Source: Pohlia nutans
Lineage: Eukaryota; Streptophyta; Bryopsida; Bryales; Mniaceae
Direction of reading: 5' to 3'
DNA: 64,000 nucleotides
NCBI GenBank assembly: GCA_022496805.1
Contig: CM040092.1
Span: 22,214,113-22,278,112, forward strand
Position 1 is the stretch's first letter. The number at the start of each line of letters is the position of its first letter. The position numbers and the translations under genes were made by a program. The notes beneath the pieces were generated by a model. That model did no database searches. It had not been told where the DNA came from and was given only the letters and a program-made list of their open reading frames with translations. Shown here piece after piece: positions 23,666 to 36,510 of this stretch.

Positions 23666-24195
23666 TTAACCCTTTGATGCGCTTGCGTTCAATTCTTGGA
23701 CGATGAACATACACTGCTTTTGCTCTTCATTGCATATGGTTACATTTTCATCCATCCAAATTTCTCTTGGTTATTGTGTTAATATATTGTATAGTATGGA
23801 TCTTCGAAATAAGATATTGTGATTATTTTTTAAATGAAAAAAAAAATTATGTCAAATTTCATCATTTGTTCAGAAGGTGAGACCCTAAAAATGAAAATTA
23901 GTAGCATCAAATAATGGAAATTATACCATCTTGTACTGCATGTTATTCAAAATTCATTACAATTTTTTAATTAAAATTGTTAATTTGGGGTCTTTAATTG
24001 AATTTTAAAAGAAAACCTTGAAAAAATAATTTAAAAAATATAAAAAATATAAATGGTAAATCCAACCATATAGAAGTGATTTACACACTGACATCTGCGA
24101 CTTTGCTTTATATATCAACTCCATTTTTTTTATTCATCAAACATTTTATAACACATCTTTGAAATCGGTGTATCATTTGGACCTCAAAAGGTTAA
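23666..24195. mobile_element. TTAA-flanked MITE, degenerate ends (530 bp)
   Basis: Left end TTAACCCTTTGATGCGC; right end inverted TTAACCTTTTGAGGTCC. The interior is very AT-rich. The weaker terminal match makes this the least certain complete member. Confidence 0.5.
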
Positions 24196-24289
24196 AGGCA
24201 TGTAAGGGTGATCTGGAAGCAACATTATACCCATAATGATAAGGAGAGGGAGTGTACAACACCGTTGGACAAGTTGGTGTAGAGATAAG

Positions 24290-25375
24290 TTCTGGCCACA
24301 TCTATAATCATAGCTTGGCATATAAGAAGAGACCTGAGCATTAATATCACGTGATTAATATTAGGGATTAGACACTTGAGAAACAATCAATTGAGATTAA
24401 CCCCTAACTGCCTAATCGACCATATATGGTCGATCCAAAATTTGAGAGTTTAAAAAAAGTTCAGCCCACTTTAAACGTCCATAACTTTTGCAAAAATAAC
24501 AATTTTTGAGCGTTATTTTTTTTCCCTTGTAGATATTGAAACTGAGCAACTTTTCCAAAAACAAATTCTGAAAAAACGTTCACCGATTTTCCTCTAAAGC
24601 CCTCAAAGTGACAGCATCTTAAATTGTCACAATTTTGAAATAAGCCCGGAATGGAATCTTTAAGTTTTCTACCAAGTAAGATTAGTTTTAACATGAACAA
24701 GGTAACCACCATATAAAACCAATGTTTTTGACCAATCATACTTGATTTCAAGTCAAAATGACTAAACATGTATTTTTTATGAATTTTCAAAGAAAATTCT
24801 TATAAATTGATTATTAAATAATTCATAGCATTTTTCCAAAATTTATCCGTATGGATGTTGTCTTACTGTTGTGCTCTATATATGTTTAAAAATTGAAGCT
24901 CATAAAAGTTGAGTAAGATGGACATTATGACACATCTAGCATTTCAAGAAATCCCTTGGGCATTTAGGGGTTAATAAAAGGGCCCAATTGTGCTAATGTA
25001 AGGTAGGTGTTGGGTGAGCTTCTTTTCGCATCTTTTGGATTTCGTCGCTACAGTCACTATAAGAAAACTTGGTAAAAAAAAACAGCAACCGAATTGGTTG
25101 ATGTTCGTTTGACCACCGTTTGCTGCAGTCGCTAAATGATTGCAAAACTTTCTTTTTTGATTTGCGGGCAGGATTTTGAGAATTTTGGGGCGTATAACAT
25201 ACGATTGTAGTCTTGGCTTGATGTATGAAAAGAAACTTGAGCCTTAATCTTAGGGATTAGACACTTAAGAAACGCTCATATTGAGATTAATAAAAGGGTC
25301 CAAATGTGCCAACGTAAGGCAGGTGCTGGATGAGTTTGTTTTCGCATCTTCTGGATTTCGTCGCTATAGTGCATG
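24290..25375 (+). repeat. Local duplication: filled and empty copies of one sequence
   Basis: Copy A (24290-24396 plus 24975-25050) and copy B (25203-25370) align through GGGATTAGACACTT.AGAAAC, TTGAGATTAATAAAAGGG and TTCGCATCTT.TGGATTTCGT. Copy A is interrupted by the TTAA element at 24397; copy B has only one TTAA at 25287-25290. Confidence 0.85.
24397..24974. mobile_element. TTAA-flanked MITE with a matching empty site (578 bp)
   Basis: Left end TTAACCCCTAACTGCC; right end GGCATTTAGGGGTTAA. The flanking sequence is repeated at 25203-25370 without the element and with a single TTAA, which shows that TTAA was duplicated on insertion. Confidence 0.9.
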
Positions 25376-26771
25376 CGACTCAAATTCTCATCTTTGTTTG
25401 TCCACAGTCATCTTTCCACATTCACACCATCAATTTGCCTATGTCAGGGTTTTGAGACGCTCACTACCACTCATGTGCACACACGTGGCTTGAATCAACA
25501 AGTTGGTTCATTATCAAGGCGTGACAATGTAGTAGTCTTACAATTGGCCACATCGGTCACTTTATATTGTGTGGACCATACTATTTATAAATATTTATAC
25601 TAATTCTTGTAAACACAATATAGTGGTCTACTTGAATTTAATATTCACATTATTTCATGTAGTTCAAAACTATTGTGGATTGTTCTGATTTCTTCTACAT
25701 ATCAATATTCTTGAGTGCAATGGCTATGTGTCATGTGTTCAGGCATGAAAAATTGTTAGTTGATTGCAATGGTGTCATGTGTACAAGCATAAGGAGATGC
25801 AACTGCACTGAACAACCTGAAACTAATTGTCAGAATCCAAAATAATTTTGTTGTCTTTGCCCCACAAAGGGAGAGACTACGAAAACACTTCGATTTCAGA
25901 AGTTACACGGAAGGATAGTAATAACAAGCCATAAAATAAAATATGGGATAAATATTTAGACAGAGACTACGTGACTAGGCGCTTATTGGAAAACCTTAAT
26001 TGATGTGATCCACATTATTTTTAACCCACATTACTAATACACCCACCCTACATAAGGTGAATAGTGTAGCACTTGTTTTTTACGCCGCCCGCCCGCCCTG
26101 CCAGCTCCCGTCGCCTGCCCGTCCGGCCCCCGTGCCAGCTCGGACGCCCCTCGCCGCTCGATGCAGGGGGCCGAACGGAGGGACCAGATCGCTCGATCCG
26201 CCGACAGCAACGACGCCGAGTAATGCGGGTCTGAATTGCTCTGTTATGATTTCTTGGTAGGATTTGTGAGTGGTAACTGGTAAGTCTCCTGGAGAGGTAC
26301 AGGATTTAGGGTTTCGTGACTTTGTGTATGGCAAGTGAGGATTTCCTAAGTACCCGCTGCATCTGGAGCTTTTAATCATCGAGGGTAGAGCGGGAATTCT
26401 TTTTTGTTGTATTCTGTTGTATCCAACACGATTTCACAGCGCGCTTTGTTTCTCAGAATTTCTCTGTTTTCAGCTTGGTGGCCAACACAGCGGCAGGGCC
26501 AGGACGGGTGTCCGCAGGCTGCCGGGTCGGGGCCGTGCGGGCGGGGAGGGCGGGACTGCCCGTGGGAGGGGCGTCAATGCGTCATCCGTAGCCCTTAGTC
26601 AGCCGCAGTAGTCAACGCCTGCAATCCTCCGTCGCTCCCGCAATCCAATTCAATCCAAGCTTGGTCCCTCACGTTTTCCTCTTCTGCTCTTTGTGCTCAT
26701 GATCGCTGCGGAGCTCGATTTGTAGGTTAAGTGCGGCCATTGGAGCATCATCATCGTGTGGAGCTTACACA

Positions 26772-29700
26772 ATGGCGCCTGCCTCGGATGCCGGCATTTT
26801 GGGGAGAGGATTGGTGGTCAACAACTCGTTGTCCAAGGAGAAAGTGCCGTTCATCACCAAGGACGGATCCAGGAACGGTGAGTGGTTTGATTCATCACCA
26901 AGGACGGATCCAGTGGTTTTGATTGCAGTAGGGTTTCAGGAAACTAGGGTTTAGGGTTCAGAACGTTGAGCGTGTGTTTTTTGTGGCAGTGACGTGGTAT
27001 ATTTGCGGGCCGACTGTGTACGACTCATCTCACGTGGGACACGCGAGGAATTATGTCACATTTGATATTATTCGACGGATACTCGAGGTATACTTGTGAT
27101 TTTGAACGTGGTTTTTTTGTAGTGGTAGTCTCCACAGAGTATACTTCTCTGTCCCATATTAAGCTTCCTCAACCCTCAAAATAGAAGAATTAACTAGTCC
27201 AATGGTGTGGACCCTGAGCTCAATGGTGTGGACCCTAAGCCAGTAGGAGTAGTAGTTTGAGCGAACACGAAGCTCATTATGGTACAAATAAGTTGGGCAA
27301 TCAGGAAGCTTAATAGGGACTGAGGGAGTATCGTTTTATTTATTTTTTAAATTTAAAATTTATTCAAGTGCTCTGTAATGTAATGGCAGGATTATTTTCA
27401 CTACAGAGTGAAATATGTTATGAATGTCACGGATGTGGACGATAAGATCATCAACCGTGCCAGGAGAAACCATCTGATGGATCAGTACCGCAGTGATGCT
27501 ACTGATTTGAATAAGGTGCGTGTTTTTTTTGTCAATAGCCTTTGTCGTGGTGATGTCGTTCGCTCCTATTTGTCGTTGTGACGGATTTTGATGTGGTCTT
27601 AGGTGATTGAAGACTTGGACACTGCTATGGAGGAGGAGATGGTCAAGCAGCAGAGAAAGGTTAGTTTTTCTGCTATTGAGAATCCAGAGATACGTTTGTT
27701 AAGATACAGAAAAGAGAAAGCAGAAATTGAGTATGGTGACTTTTATGTCATATACTCTCTCATGGACGATCGGAGAGATTCATACCTTGATGGTGTCAAG
27801 CTTTACTCTTCTGGACATTCTGACACGGCCTATTGATCTTTCATGTGTATTGATTATGTTGTAGATCTCAGATACAAATGAAGAGCTGGCCAAAGCCACA
27901 TCATCCAGACAAAAAGACGACTTGGCAGATGTAAGTGACTAGGGTTTTCTTTTATCTAGTTCATCAATAGTGTAGTGCCTGCGATGTGTTTTCTCTCAAT
28001 TACACTGATGACAAAGGGGAGAATGTTTTGTTTAGTCTTGTAACTCAGCGCATTTCAGTTCCGATTACTGGAGACATAAAATTCTTGCGTGTGGATGTCA
28101 CAGAGAGTGAAACAGGAGGAGCTGAAAGTCAACAAGATCATCGAGGCAAGGGATTCGATGCACGGTCTTAAAGAAGAAGCGATGAATTTAGGTGGAAAGG
28201 AGGGAATTGACCTGCTCTTGGGAGGTAGTGCGGCTGATAGTTTGGCATCTAAATTGGATGCTAAACTTGGGGCAACAGTAACGGATCACGCTATTTACAA
28301 GAGTCACACTCTCAAGTAATATCCTTACCCGTGGGTTTTTTATAATTTTGTTTCTTTAGCTTTGTTGTCCAAGTTCTTGATTCAGATGTGGCTCTCTTAT
28401 GTGTACATATCACATACAAGCATTCAAGAATGTGGCATTTGAGCTCTCTATTACTATCAATATCTCATTTTCTGATTTGCAGGTATGAAAATGAGTTCTG
28501 GGATGACATGACAAGCTTGGGATGCGGGTATCCCGATGTCCTTGTGAGAGTGACTGAGTAAGTACCTTCTAATTTGTAAACCTAGGGGGTTCTGAAAAGC
28601 AGTGTACCTAGATTACTAGTGGGTGTATACGTAGCATTGTATTTCTGTGGACATCTGAGGATTTACATTGATATATGAACAGCTGGAGAATGTTCCTTCC
28701 TTTGTTTAGTCCTTGTAATGGCTTTTTGGGTGTATTCATAAAACCTGTCTGCAACATTATTTCAGGATCTATATGCAAATGTGAGTTGTTGTGGATTGTG
28801 AGATGCAAAAGCGTACTTATTTCTGTGGCTCTCTCTGTGGCAGGTATATGGATAAGATTATTGAATATGTGGAAGTCATTTTGGCAAACAAATATGCTTA
28901 TGTGGCGAATGGGAGTGTTTATTTCGATACCAAAGCTTTCAAGTATTTAATCCTACTTCACCTGGATTTAGTTGGACCTCAGTGTAGTGACTGCTTCTTG
29001 GTTTAGGTGAAAATGTAATCAATGTCAGGAGCAGATTTGGTGTTGTTGAAGTTTGTATGGTTTTATCGTTGTTTGATGCAAAATTCTTTGTATGAAGGAC
29101 ACAAAAATGATATAATTTGACCTCTTTTCCATTCCAGAGAGGGAGGCCACCAGTATGGGAAGTTGAACCCGGCTGCCGTAGGCAGCTCATTATTGGCTTC
29201 TGAAAGTGAGTCAAACTTTGAGACTTCTGAAAAAAGAACCAGCTGCGATTTTGCCTTGTGGAAGGTTAGTCCTGTTACCAATGATGGAAGCTCAAACTGA
29301 ATGCTTGTTGAAGATAAACTGCAGGGAAATCATATTTAGTCAGCAACTTCAATATGGTATAAATGAAATGGATAAGGTGATATTTCAGCATCTTGTGGTT
29401 GACAGTAATTCAACTTCTCTGCAGATATGATTTGGACCGATTCAACCTGTTGAATGATCCTTGAAAAAGTCTTGTCATTTGGTTCACCTAGTGGTATACG
29501 CATCCTTCTAAATTTGAAATCCTTTGTGCCAAGTTTTAAGTCCAAAGTTTTTAATGCTAATGTTGACAATGCAATCTTCAGTTCTAATTTGTAACAACCC
29601 CTATGCAATACTGTTATACTTGTATGGTGCAGAAGAGCAAGCCCGGGGAACCTGCATGGGAGTCCCCTTGGGGCATGGGGCGCCCTGGTTGGCACATTGA

Positions 29701-32700
29701 ATGTTCAGCAATGGCCAGTGACATATTGGGTGATAGCATGGACATTCATTCTGGAGGACAGTGAGTGACTTGCCTTCGATTTTTCTGCTATATGTTTCAG
29801 TTCCTGAATTCCTATTCATCTCAGAAGTCGAGTTCAGCCTTTCATTTGCAGTGTATCTTAGTTAGTGAACAGACGGTTTATTGGTTATCATGTCATGGAT
29901 TTTTGTCAAAACTAACGATTGGCATCTTGTCATGATTTTGGCCACCATGTATTGAATGTCCATATTACTTGGGGTCTTTTGTAGCGACTTGCAGTTCCCA
30001 CATCACGACAATGAGCTGGCTCAAGCTGAGGCGTATTTCCACTGCCATGAAGTGCGTTCTCTCTCCCTTGATTTCAGGTTTAAGCCATATGTTTGATGAG
30101 GCTAAATTTCTGGGTCACTATACCTTTGGCTTGGAGTATCATTTTACGGAGGTATAAGTTTTTTTTGTAGCGATGCTGATACGCTTTCTGGTTTCGATGA
30201 GTGCAGTGGGTCAGATATTTCTTTCATTCTGGGCATCTGTCCATCGATGGCCTTAAGATGTCGAAGTCTTTGAAGAACTTCATAACAATAAAGGAGGTAA
30301 AGATTCTTGTCTGTGATTGATTGCTTCTTATGCGTAATTGCTCTAATTTAATCGATCTTGACAACCAAACTGCCTTTACATATCAAATTGTGGTGAAGTG
30401 AGGTCCTGTTAGAGAGTCGATATGTACTTGGATTAATTGGATAATGTGGCGTTTCTGGGAGCAGGCATTGACAAAATACACAGCAAGGCAACTGCGTATG
30501 CTGTTTGTGATTCAAAGTTGGGACAAGGTAACCATTGTTACAAAGTATGTGTCCACGTTATTAATTGAAGATGCATGTTTCAATTACTTTCTGATTATGA
30601 GATTTGACAGTACAGTATTCAACAATGTCGAAAGTATCAAAGTCTTAACTTTCAGGTGGATGGATCCTGATTTTTATCGTGTGTTCTTTTCCAGTCAATC
30701 AATTTCAGCACTACGGTCGTGAATGAGGCTCTTGGGAAGGAAAAGCAGTTCAAGAACTTCTTTGCCAATGTAGAGTATTATTTGAGGGAGCATGTACGTA
30801 CATTCCCTGACTCTCATGCATCATTTGTAATAGTTATTTTCAGTGTATGTAATCATCTTTAAAACATGTGAGCTGCAGGGATTTTTTAGCTACAGGGATC
30901 TCACTCGGATCTGGGCCACTTAGGTCCTCTTTGTGATAAACTAAAATGGTGACATGCATCCGTGTATGTTATGATTTTGCGGTTGTGAGCGTATGTTTGA
31001 CAAGAATCAGGTTGCTTTCGTGAAAACCATCTTCATATTATTCCCCTTTGGAGCTTGTTAGTAATTACCAGTGAATTTCTGACAATAATGAACTATATGG
31101 CAGCCAATGGAAGGGATTCAAAGGCCCGGAGATGATGAGAAGCAATTGTTCAACAGAGTGGACCAAGCTGAAGACCAGGTGATATTTTACGTTGGACCTT
31201 TTACAGTGCTGTCAGCTGACAAACTTTCAATGTCTCCCTGTCTGTAAATTGCTTCTTGTCTGACCTGGACGCTCCAATTCATCGACTCCCATTTGTACTT
31301 GAGAACGTCAATTTTCAGGGTGACATTCACAGTGTACTAACTACCTCTCATTATTATAGGTGCGCAAATGTCTAGAAGACAACTTTGACACTGCAGGTGC
31401 TGTTGCAGAATTGCTTTCTTTGGTCAAAGATGTGCACTCCTACATCGATAAGTGCAAGTCGGTAAGTCAATAATAAATTAGGTGCCTTTTTATTGCCTTT
31501 CTGTGTAGGTGTGATGTCACTCCACCTTGACTGGCCATGGGTGTGGGGAAGATTTGATTTGGAATTTCATACAATCTTTGAAACTTTAGGAAGTTTGAGG
31601 TAAGGGTGTTTTAAATATGGCTTCCTTCCAATTCTTTGGCTGCAGGCAAATGCAAAACCGAAACCTTCGCTCTTGAAAAACGCAGCAGTTTTTGTAACCA
31701 AGATCCTCACTGTATTTGGTAAGTTGTACTTTATTGGATTGACTTTTTAAATTTCAACATATAACCATTCTGAAAACTGATCCAAGGTTTTACAACTGAC
31801 ATCTAGATAGTTGAATTAGGTCCTAGAGGTGAGAATTATTTTTTTGCTTGAAAGCTTGCCTAATGCGTCAGCATTCTGCTTCATATGCAGGTTATTAATT
31901 GTAACATCTTGCTACCTTGGTTGAAGCACTTTTGAAGGGTTTAGAAGCCACGATCGCTTGTTATCAAATTATTGTAGGAGTTCGCTTGACTGACCATTGG
32001 GCGGATGTTGACAGGTTTATCTGATGCGAAAAGCAACGAAATTGGCTTTGGCAGTACTACAAGTCAAGCCGGGTCAACTGGAAACCTTACAACTACTGTG
32101 GTATGCAATCTAGCGTGATGGCCTTGTACACACTGTCGAATGCTTAATTAGTTCAAGTTTTCAGTGCATGCTAATTGGTCACTTTTCACTTGCTAGGTAA
32201 AGAGTGCAGAGTTTGTGTTAGGATATTTATTAAAGGCAATTAATAAATGTGTTGGTTTTTCTGAGCATTTGCAGGCTCCCTATGTAGATGGATGGGTGTC
32301 ACTGCGTGACAAAGTCAGAACTGCAGTCAAGAGTGGTGCTTCTCAGGTACCTTTTGAACTCACTGAATTGTTTTTTTTGGAGTAATCAATAACTTCTGCT
32401 TAGATATAAACTCTAGTTTTGGATTAGAGTGACTTCTACACTAGACTCAAGTGTTTCCTCTAATCTATTCATTCTGACTTTATAGAAGTCGCTAGGAGTT
32501 ATTGCTCCTTCAGAATACATGACAGTTTGCTCTCGTGGTTACCAGGGAATATTGATGGAGCTAACAGATAAAGAGCGTGATGAAGACATGGTTGATGCTG
32601 GAGTTTGTGTTGTGGATGAGGGCAACATATCGACGTGGAGATTAGATGATCCCACGGTACTTCAACGAGAGCGTGATGAACGGAGACTAAAGGTCAAGGA

Positions 32701-33420
32701 GGAAAAACTACAGAAGCTGCGGCAGAAGAGGCTACAGAAGGTCTTGTTTTTTCACATCTCTTTCTGCTCAATTGCTTCGTTTATAGAGAACACCTTCTAT
32801 AGGTCGGCATGATATGTAGTGTTCGATATCTAATACTTTCGTTAACATACTGTTTGGCTAGTAAGGTTGATTTTCATAGCCACATGTTATCAAGTTATAG
32901 TAATTGTTCCCATTATATCTTTTAATCACTTTTCTAAACATACCTTCACAACATTGGAACAGGCAAATTTGCTTGAGAAACATGAAGCGGCATCCATATC
33001 ACCGAAAGAACTCTTTAAGGCTAAAGACGAGTACAAAGATTTCGCATTCGATGACCGTGGTGTGCCCACTCACGACAAGGAGGGGAATGAACTGACAAAG
33101 AGCGCCAAAAAGGTGTGTTCCCTGTTGGATTTGATGCGTTTTGTAGCGATCATGAATATCACTGTCATCTCAATCTGTATTGAGCTAGGTTTCAAAGATT
33201 GTTTTGCAGATCATGGCAGATATTTTCACAGAACACATGGCGTGCTAATACACTAGATGTCATTGCTGTGCAGAAAGTGGAGGCAGGTTACAAGAAGGCT
33301 GCGGCCGATCATGAGAAATTCAAAGACAGCTTGGCGAAAGATCCACTTTTTATACAGAACATGCAGATAGAGTTGCAGGAGATTGACTCACAGATATCAC
33401 AATTAGAACAAGAAAGATAA
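26772..33420 (+). CDS. CARS: Cysteine--tRNA ligase, eukaryotic long form
   Basis: Charges tRNA-Cys with cysteine. 22 exons join in phase to 770 aa: 26772-26877, 26990-27087, 27390-27515, 27603-27659, 27865-27930, 28104-28315, 28483-28557, 28844-28942, 29138-29264, 29633-29760, 29985-30051, 30207-30296, 30465-30527, 30695-30793, 31104-31178, 31360-31461, 31646-31718, 32015-32100, 32275-32346, 32546-32740, 32963-33112, 33274-33420. The class I signatures are present: HVGH (HIGH-type) at 50-53, GLKMSKS with KMSKS at 404-408. Zinc-site candidates are C41, C346 and the H371/E375 region. A long insertion between about 100 and 280 and a charged C-terminal extension (KEREE-like helix, then SPKELF..KD.Y..FD..G.PTHD.EG.EL.K) match the animal cytosolic enzyme rather than the shorter bacterial type. 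Most likely cytosolic; no targeting peptide is evident. Confidence 0.95.
27144..27328 (-). mobile_element. Stowaway-like MITE in CARS intron 2 (185 bp)
   Basis: The right end, inverted, reads CTCCCTCAGTCCCTATTAAG; the left end is CTTCTCTGTCCCATATTAAG. TA lies on both sides. It is the inverted counterpart of the 185-bp element at 49842. Confidence 0.75.
32378..32510. repeat. Short foldback in CARS intron 19
   Basis: GGAGTAATCAATAACTTCT on the left pairs imperfectly with AGAAGTCGCTAGGAGTTATT on the right. Possibly an old MITE; no target duplication was identified. Confidence 0.35.
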
Positions 33421-34042
33421 CATTCATATCAGGAATTGGGTTCCGATAGCGCAGTCCTCTTGGCCCATGGCTGCAAAGTTAATGTTCACCGACAGTATTT
33501 CAGACAATGGTCATCTTCTTGTCCGTTTCAATGTGGTTTTTTTATTAGGCAGTGATACCATTCATTTGATAAAACTCTCATGTATTTGTTAGTGCCTGGT
33601 AGTGGAATATGTCCTTGCTGGTAATGACCAGAGTTTTGCACGTAGTAAGAGGTTCGTATTACCATCATCATCTCAATGATTCGCTTCATTCTCAGCTTTC
33701 ATACGCTTTGTCTGCAATCTTTGTTATATGCATGAATTGGAAGAATGTGTAATAAGATGCTTTGTTTTGTCCAAGCTGGAAATACAAGCCTACCTTGGAA
33801 GCTAATTGTCTGTTTCCAGGAGAGACTTGCCTTCTGCTAGGAAGTATTCAAGGAGCGGAAGCAACACTTCTTTTTTTTCTAATGCCTGCTTGTGGGAAGT
33901 TACCCTGAGACTAGAGCAATGCAATCATTCATATTTTATTAACTCATATTTTAGCGTCGTTGGAGCACCTCACATACGGAGTATAACATTATTGACTCAT
34001 GCAACTCGGGTGTTTTTGCTCAGTAATGTTAGCTTGTTGAGC
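33421..34042 (+). other. 3' flank of the CARS gene
   Basis: T-rich sequence after the CARS stop codon, presumably 3' untranslated region and downstream DNA. No unambiguous poly(A) signal was assigned. Confidence 0.4.
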
Positions 34043-34044
34043 TA

Positions 34045-34443
34045 AGGTAGGATGTCCTAAAACCACTACCTCCCCCGATTATGACATGTAGACCTTTCTT
34101 GGGGCCACCATAGTTGAGACTCAAAACTGCCAATTTCACTATTCAGGTAGACCAATGGCATGCCAAGCATTGCGAAGAAATAGTTGGTGGTTTTGGGTAT
34201 CATTATGAGTGAAAATTAGTACCACATGGTATGGACATGGGGAAACCTAGAGGTTTGATTTGGGTGACAAAGTTCTTTTCACTTCGAAAATTTGTATTAA
34301 TTTGAATATTGGGAATTAAATTGCGAAAATTTGTGCATTCTGTGAGAAATCTTCTTTCAAATGACTGAAAAATATTTCTCATAAATAACCTTGTTAAAAT
34401 GAGGCCATATTTCTTAAGTTGGTGGTTTTAGGACATCCTACCT
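34045..34443. mobile_element. TA-flanked MITE (399 bp)
   Basis: Near-perfect inverted ends AGGTAGGATGTCCTAAAACC (left) and the same sequence inverted on the right, with TA on each side. The TA duplication points to the Tc1/mariner superfamily. AT-rich interior. Confidence 0.75.
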
Positions 34444-34584
34444 TATGTGTAGTTTCTTGTGTCTCTAAGGACCACTTTACACTTAGAAGTCGGGCCCGTC
34501 GCTCTTGGGTCCAATGCAACAAAAATCAGCCCATATTAGCCTTAGGCCTTACCTCAAGCACTCAATATAATAAGATTAGAGTTT

Positions 34585-35127
34585 TTAATTCCTAAGCGTG
34601 CAAGGAGCCCCGTGGGGCCATATTTGATCGTTTTCCAATCCAACGCTAATTTTCACCTAATTTCAAATGAAAATGGTCCCAACTAAAAAAGTGTGGGAAC
34701 TATCTTCTACTTTCTAGTCTAATTTATTGTTCTTCAAAATTGTTAAAATTGCGTATTTTATAGCACTTTAAAGCTCAAAACCCCAAAATTCCAATATACA
34801 CTACAGAAAAAGTTTTTCAATCAAATTTCTCTTTAAGTAAGCTCGAGAAGCATGCCACCTACACCTTGTTGTCACCACTATTATTTACGTTTTTCCTAAA
34901 AATTTCATACTCTTTTAGGCATTTTTGTAATTACTATGACTATTACAAGAGAATAACTTTGAAAAGTCTTATAAAATTCATTTCTATTTAAATAATTGTT
35001 AAAAAAAAGTGTAAACTTGTTTAAAAATAAATTATATGAAAAAATACCAAAAAAATATAATATATATTAGAATGAGAAATTGATGAGGTTTGACTGGGTA
35101 AATGTAGTGTGGACGCTTAAGAGTTAA
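34585..35127. mobile_element. TTAA-flanked MITE (543 bp), sister of the 60174 element
   Basis: Begins TTAATTCCTAAGCGTGCAAGG and ends GGACGCTTAAGAGTTAA. The interior is the inverted match of 60174-61177 (GGAGCCCCGTGGGG, AATTTTCACCTAATTTC). Confidence 0.7.
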
Positions 35128-35371
35128 TGAAATGTGCACTCGGGCCGAAGCCCAAAGTTTGGGCCTCTATATTTGGTGGACCCAATGAATGGAGTTGGGC
35201 TTGTGTAAGAGCTTGTCGGTTTTAATGTATAAAATGTTTTGGTTGCATTGGGCTCCACTTCTGCTCTAAAGGGGTTGGGCCCAATTTCAAGCTTTTGACT
35301 AATGAGAAGTTAGGATTTCAGCCCTTTTACACATCAAGACGGGCTCAATTCCTAGTGTAAAGCCGCCCTAA

Positions 35372-35845
35372 GAGCATAGCCACCCACGCTCTGGATACCT
35401 GGCTGCGAGCTTGGATAACGTGGCCGTAGAATTGGTGGTCATCCACTTGGTCTTCCGAGAGGGCCTGAAGTCGCGGCCTCGCCAAAAAAAGGCTCTTCTT
35501 TGCTACCTTTTAGAGTCAATGAAACTTCATCTTGCGCATGAGTTTCGGAATTATTTGGCTATCGTGAATGTGATCCAATTCATTGGCAAGCCGGGGAAAG
35601 AGAATTCGTCGGTGCCCACTTCAGCTGGCCACCTTGGATTGTGGCTAGGGTGAGTGGCCATATAGTGGGCTTGGAGAGGCTATGTGGCTCGCCTAAAGAC
35701 CACATGGCCACGAGATTTTGAAGCAACGAGCTCATTGAACTAGCACAAGTGGGGCACTTGACCATATGAGGGCGGCCGGAACCTTCTGAGCCCGCGCAAA
35801 GCGACTACTCACGGCTATGGATTTGGAGTATGGGTGGGAATGCTC
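35372..35845. mobile_element. PIF/Harbinger MITE (474 bp)
   Basis: Ends GAGCATAGCCACCCA and, inverted, GAGCATTCCCACCCA, flanked by TAA at 35369-35371 and 35846-35848. GC-rich interior with no conserved protein. Length is close to the 468-bp element at 13312. Confidence 0.75.
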
Positions 35846-35848
35846 TAA

Positions 35849-36510
35849 AGGAGGCTCCCCATGAGAGACCCGTCCCTGCTCTCTTCCGAGAGAATATACT
35901 CATTTTAGCTAGCACTTCTTTTCTAGACTAGCTCTTGTAACAAGCTCATGTAACAAGCTCAATTCTTCATTGGTGTAGGGTAATTTTGACGATCAACACT
36001 GTTGAAATTAAAAAGACTTATGTAGCTTTTGTATGAAAAAAGAATCAGCAAAATTGCACAATTTTTGAGAACTGTTGAGAAGATTGATGGAACTCGTTCA
36101 AGGTATTTAGTACATATGCTGAAATTGGATTGTTCAAAATTGCTCCAAAAATTCCGAAATTTTTACCATGTCTAGAGATCATCATGATCCTTATGTGCAA
36201 AAGGTTTTATGTAATTTGGAGGTGTGAGGAGAAAGATATGAAGGTCTAAAGTTATGCCCAAAATGAGGCCCAGATAGCTTCCTTGCAGTTTGAAAAACCA
36301 CCAAAATTCGCAGACTTCATGATTAGGAAATACCCACGGATTCAGCTCCCAAAAAGAGCTAGCGTCTCTTCATTGCTCACCTTACATTTCACGGCCCAAC
36401 AACTTGAATTTCCTCACTTTCTAGTTCTAGAAGTTGCGTGGTGGCCTTCTGGTCCTTCAGGGGTTAACCCAGTAAGGGTGTGGAAACAATTGGTAACATT
36501 TTCCTTCCTG
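35849..36510. other. Intergenic DNA with an orphan TTAA-element end
   Basis: CTGGTCCTTCAGGGGTTAA ending at 36467 is a good right terminus of the TTAA class, but no matching left end was found upstream. It is probably a truncated copy lying 43 bases from the complete element at 36511. Confidence 0.45.

Noticed and set aside
24461..24790. 109-codon minus-strand frame
   Set aside because: Lies wholly inside a TTAA element, AT-rich, no domain.
25055..25200. CACTA element starting CACTATAAGAAAAC
   Set aside because: No matching inverted right end or 3-bp duplication downstream.
29138..29264. Splice donor at AAAGTGAG splitting CARS exon 9
   Set aside because: The frame reads straight through into [13 protein letters not shown], which matches the enzyme family, so the exon continues to 29264.
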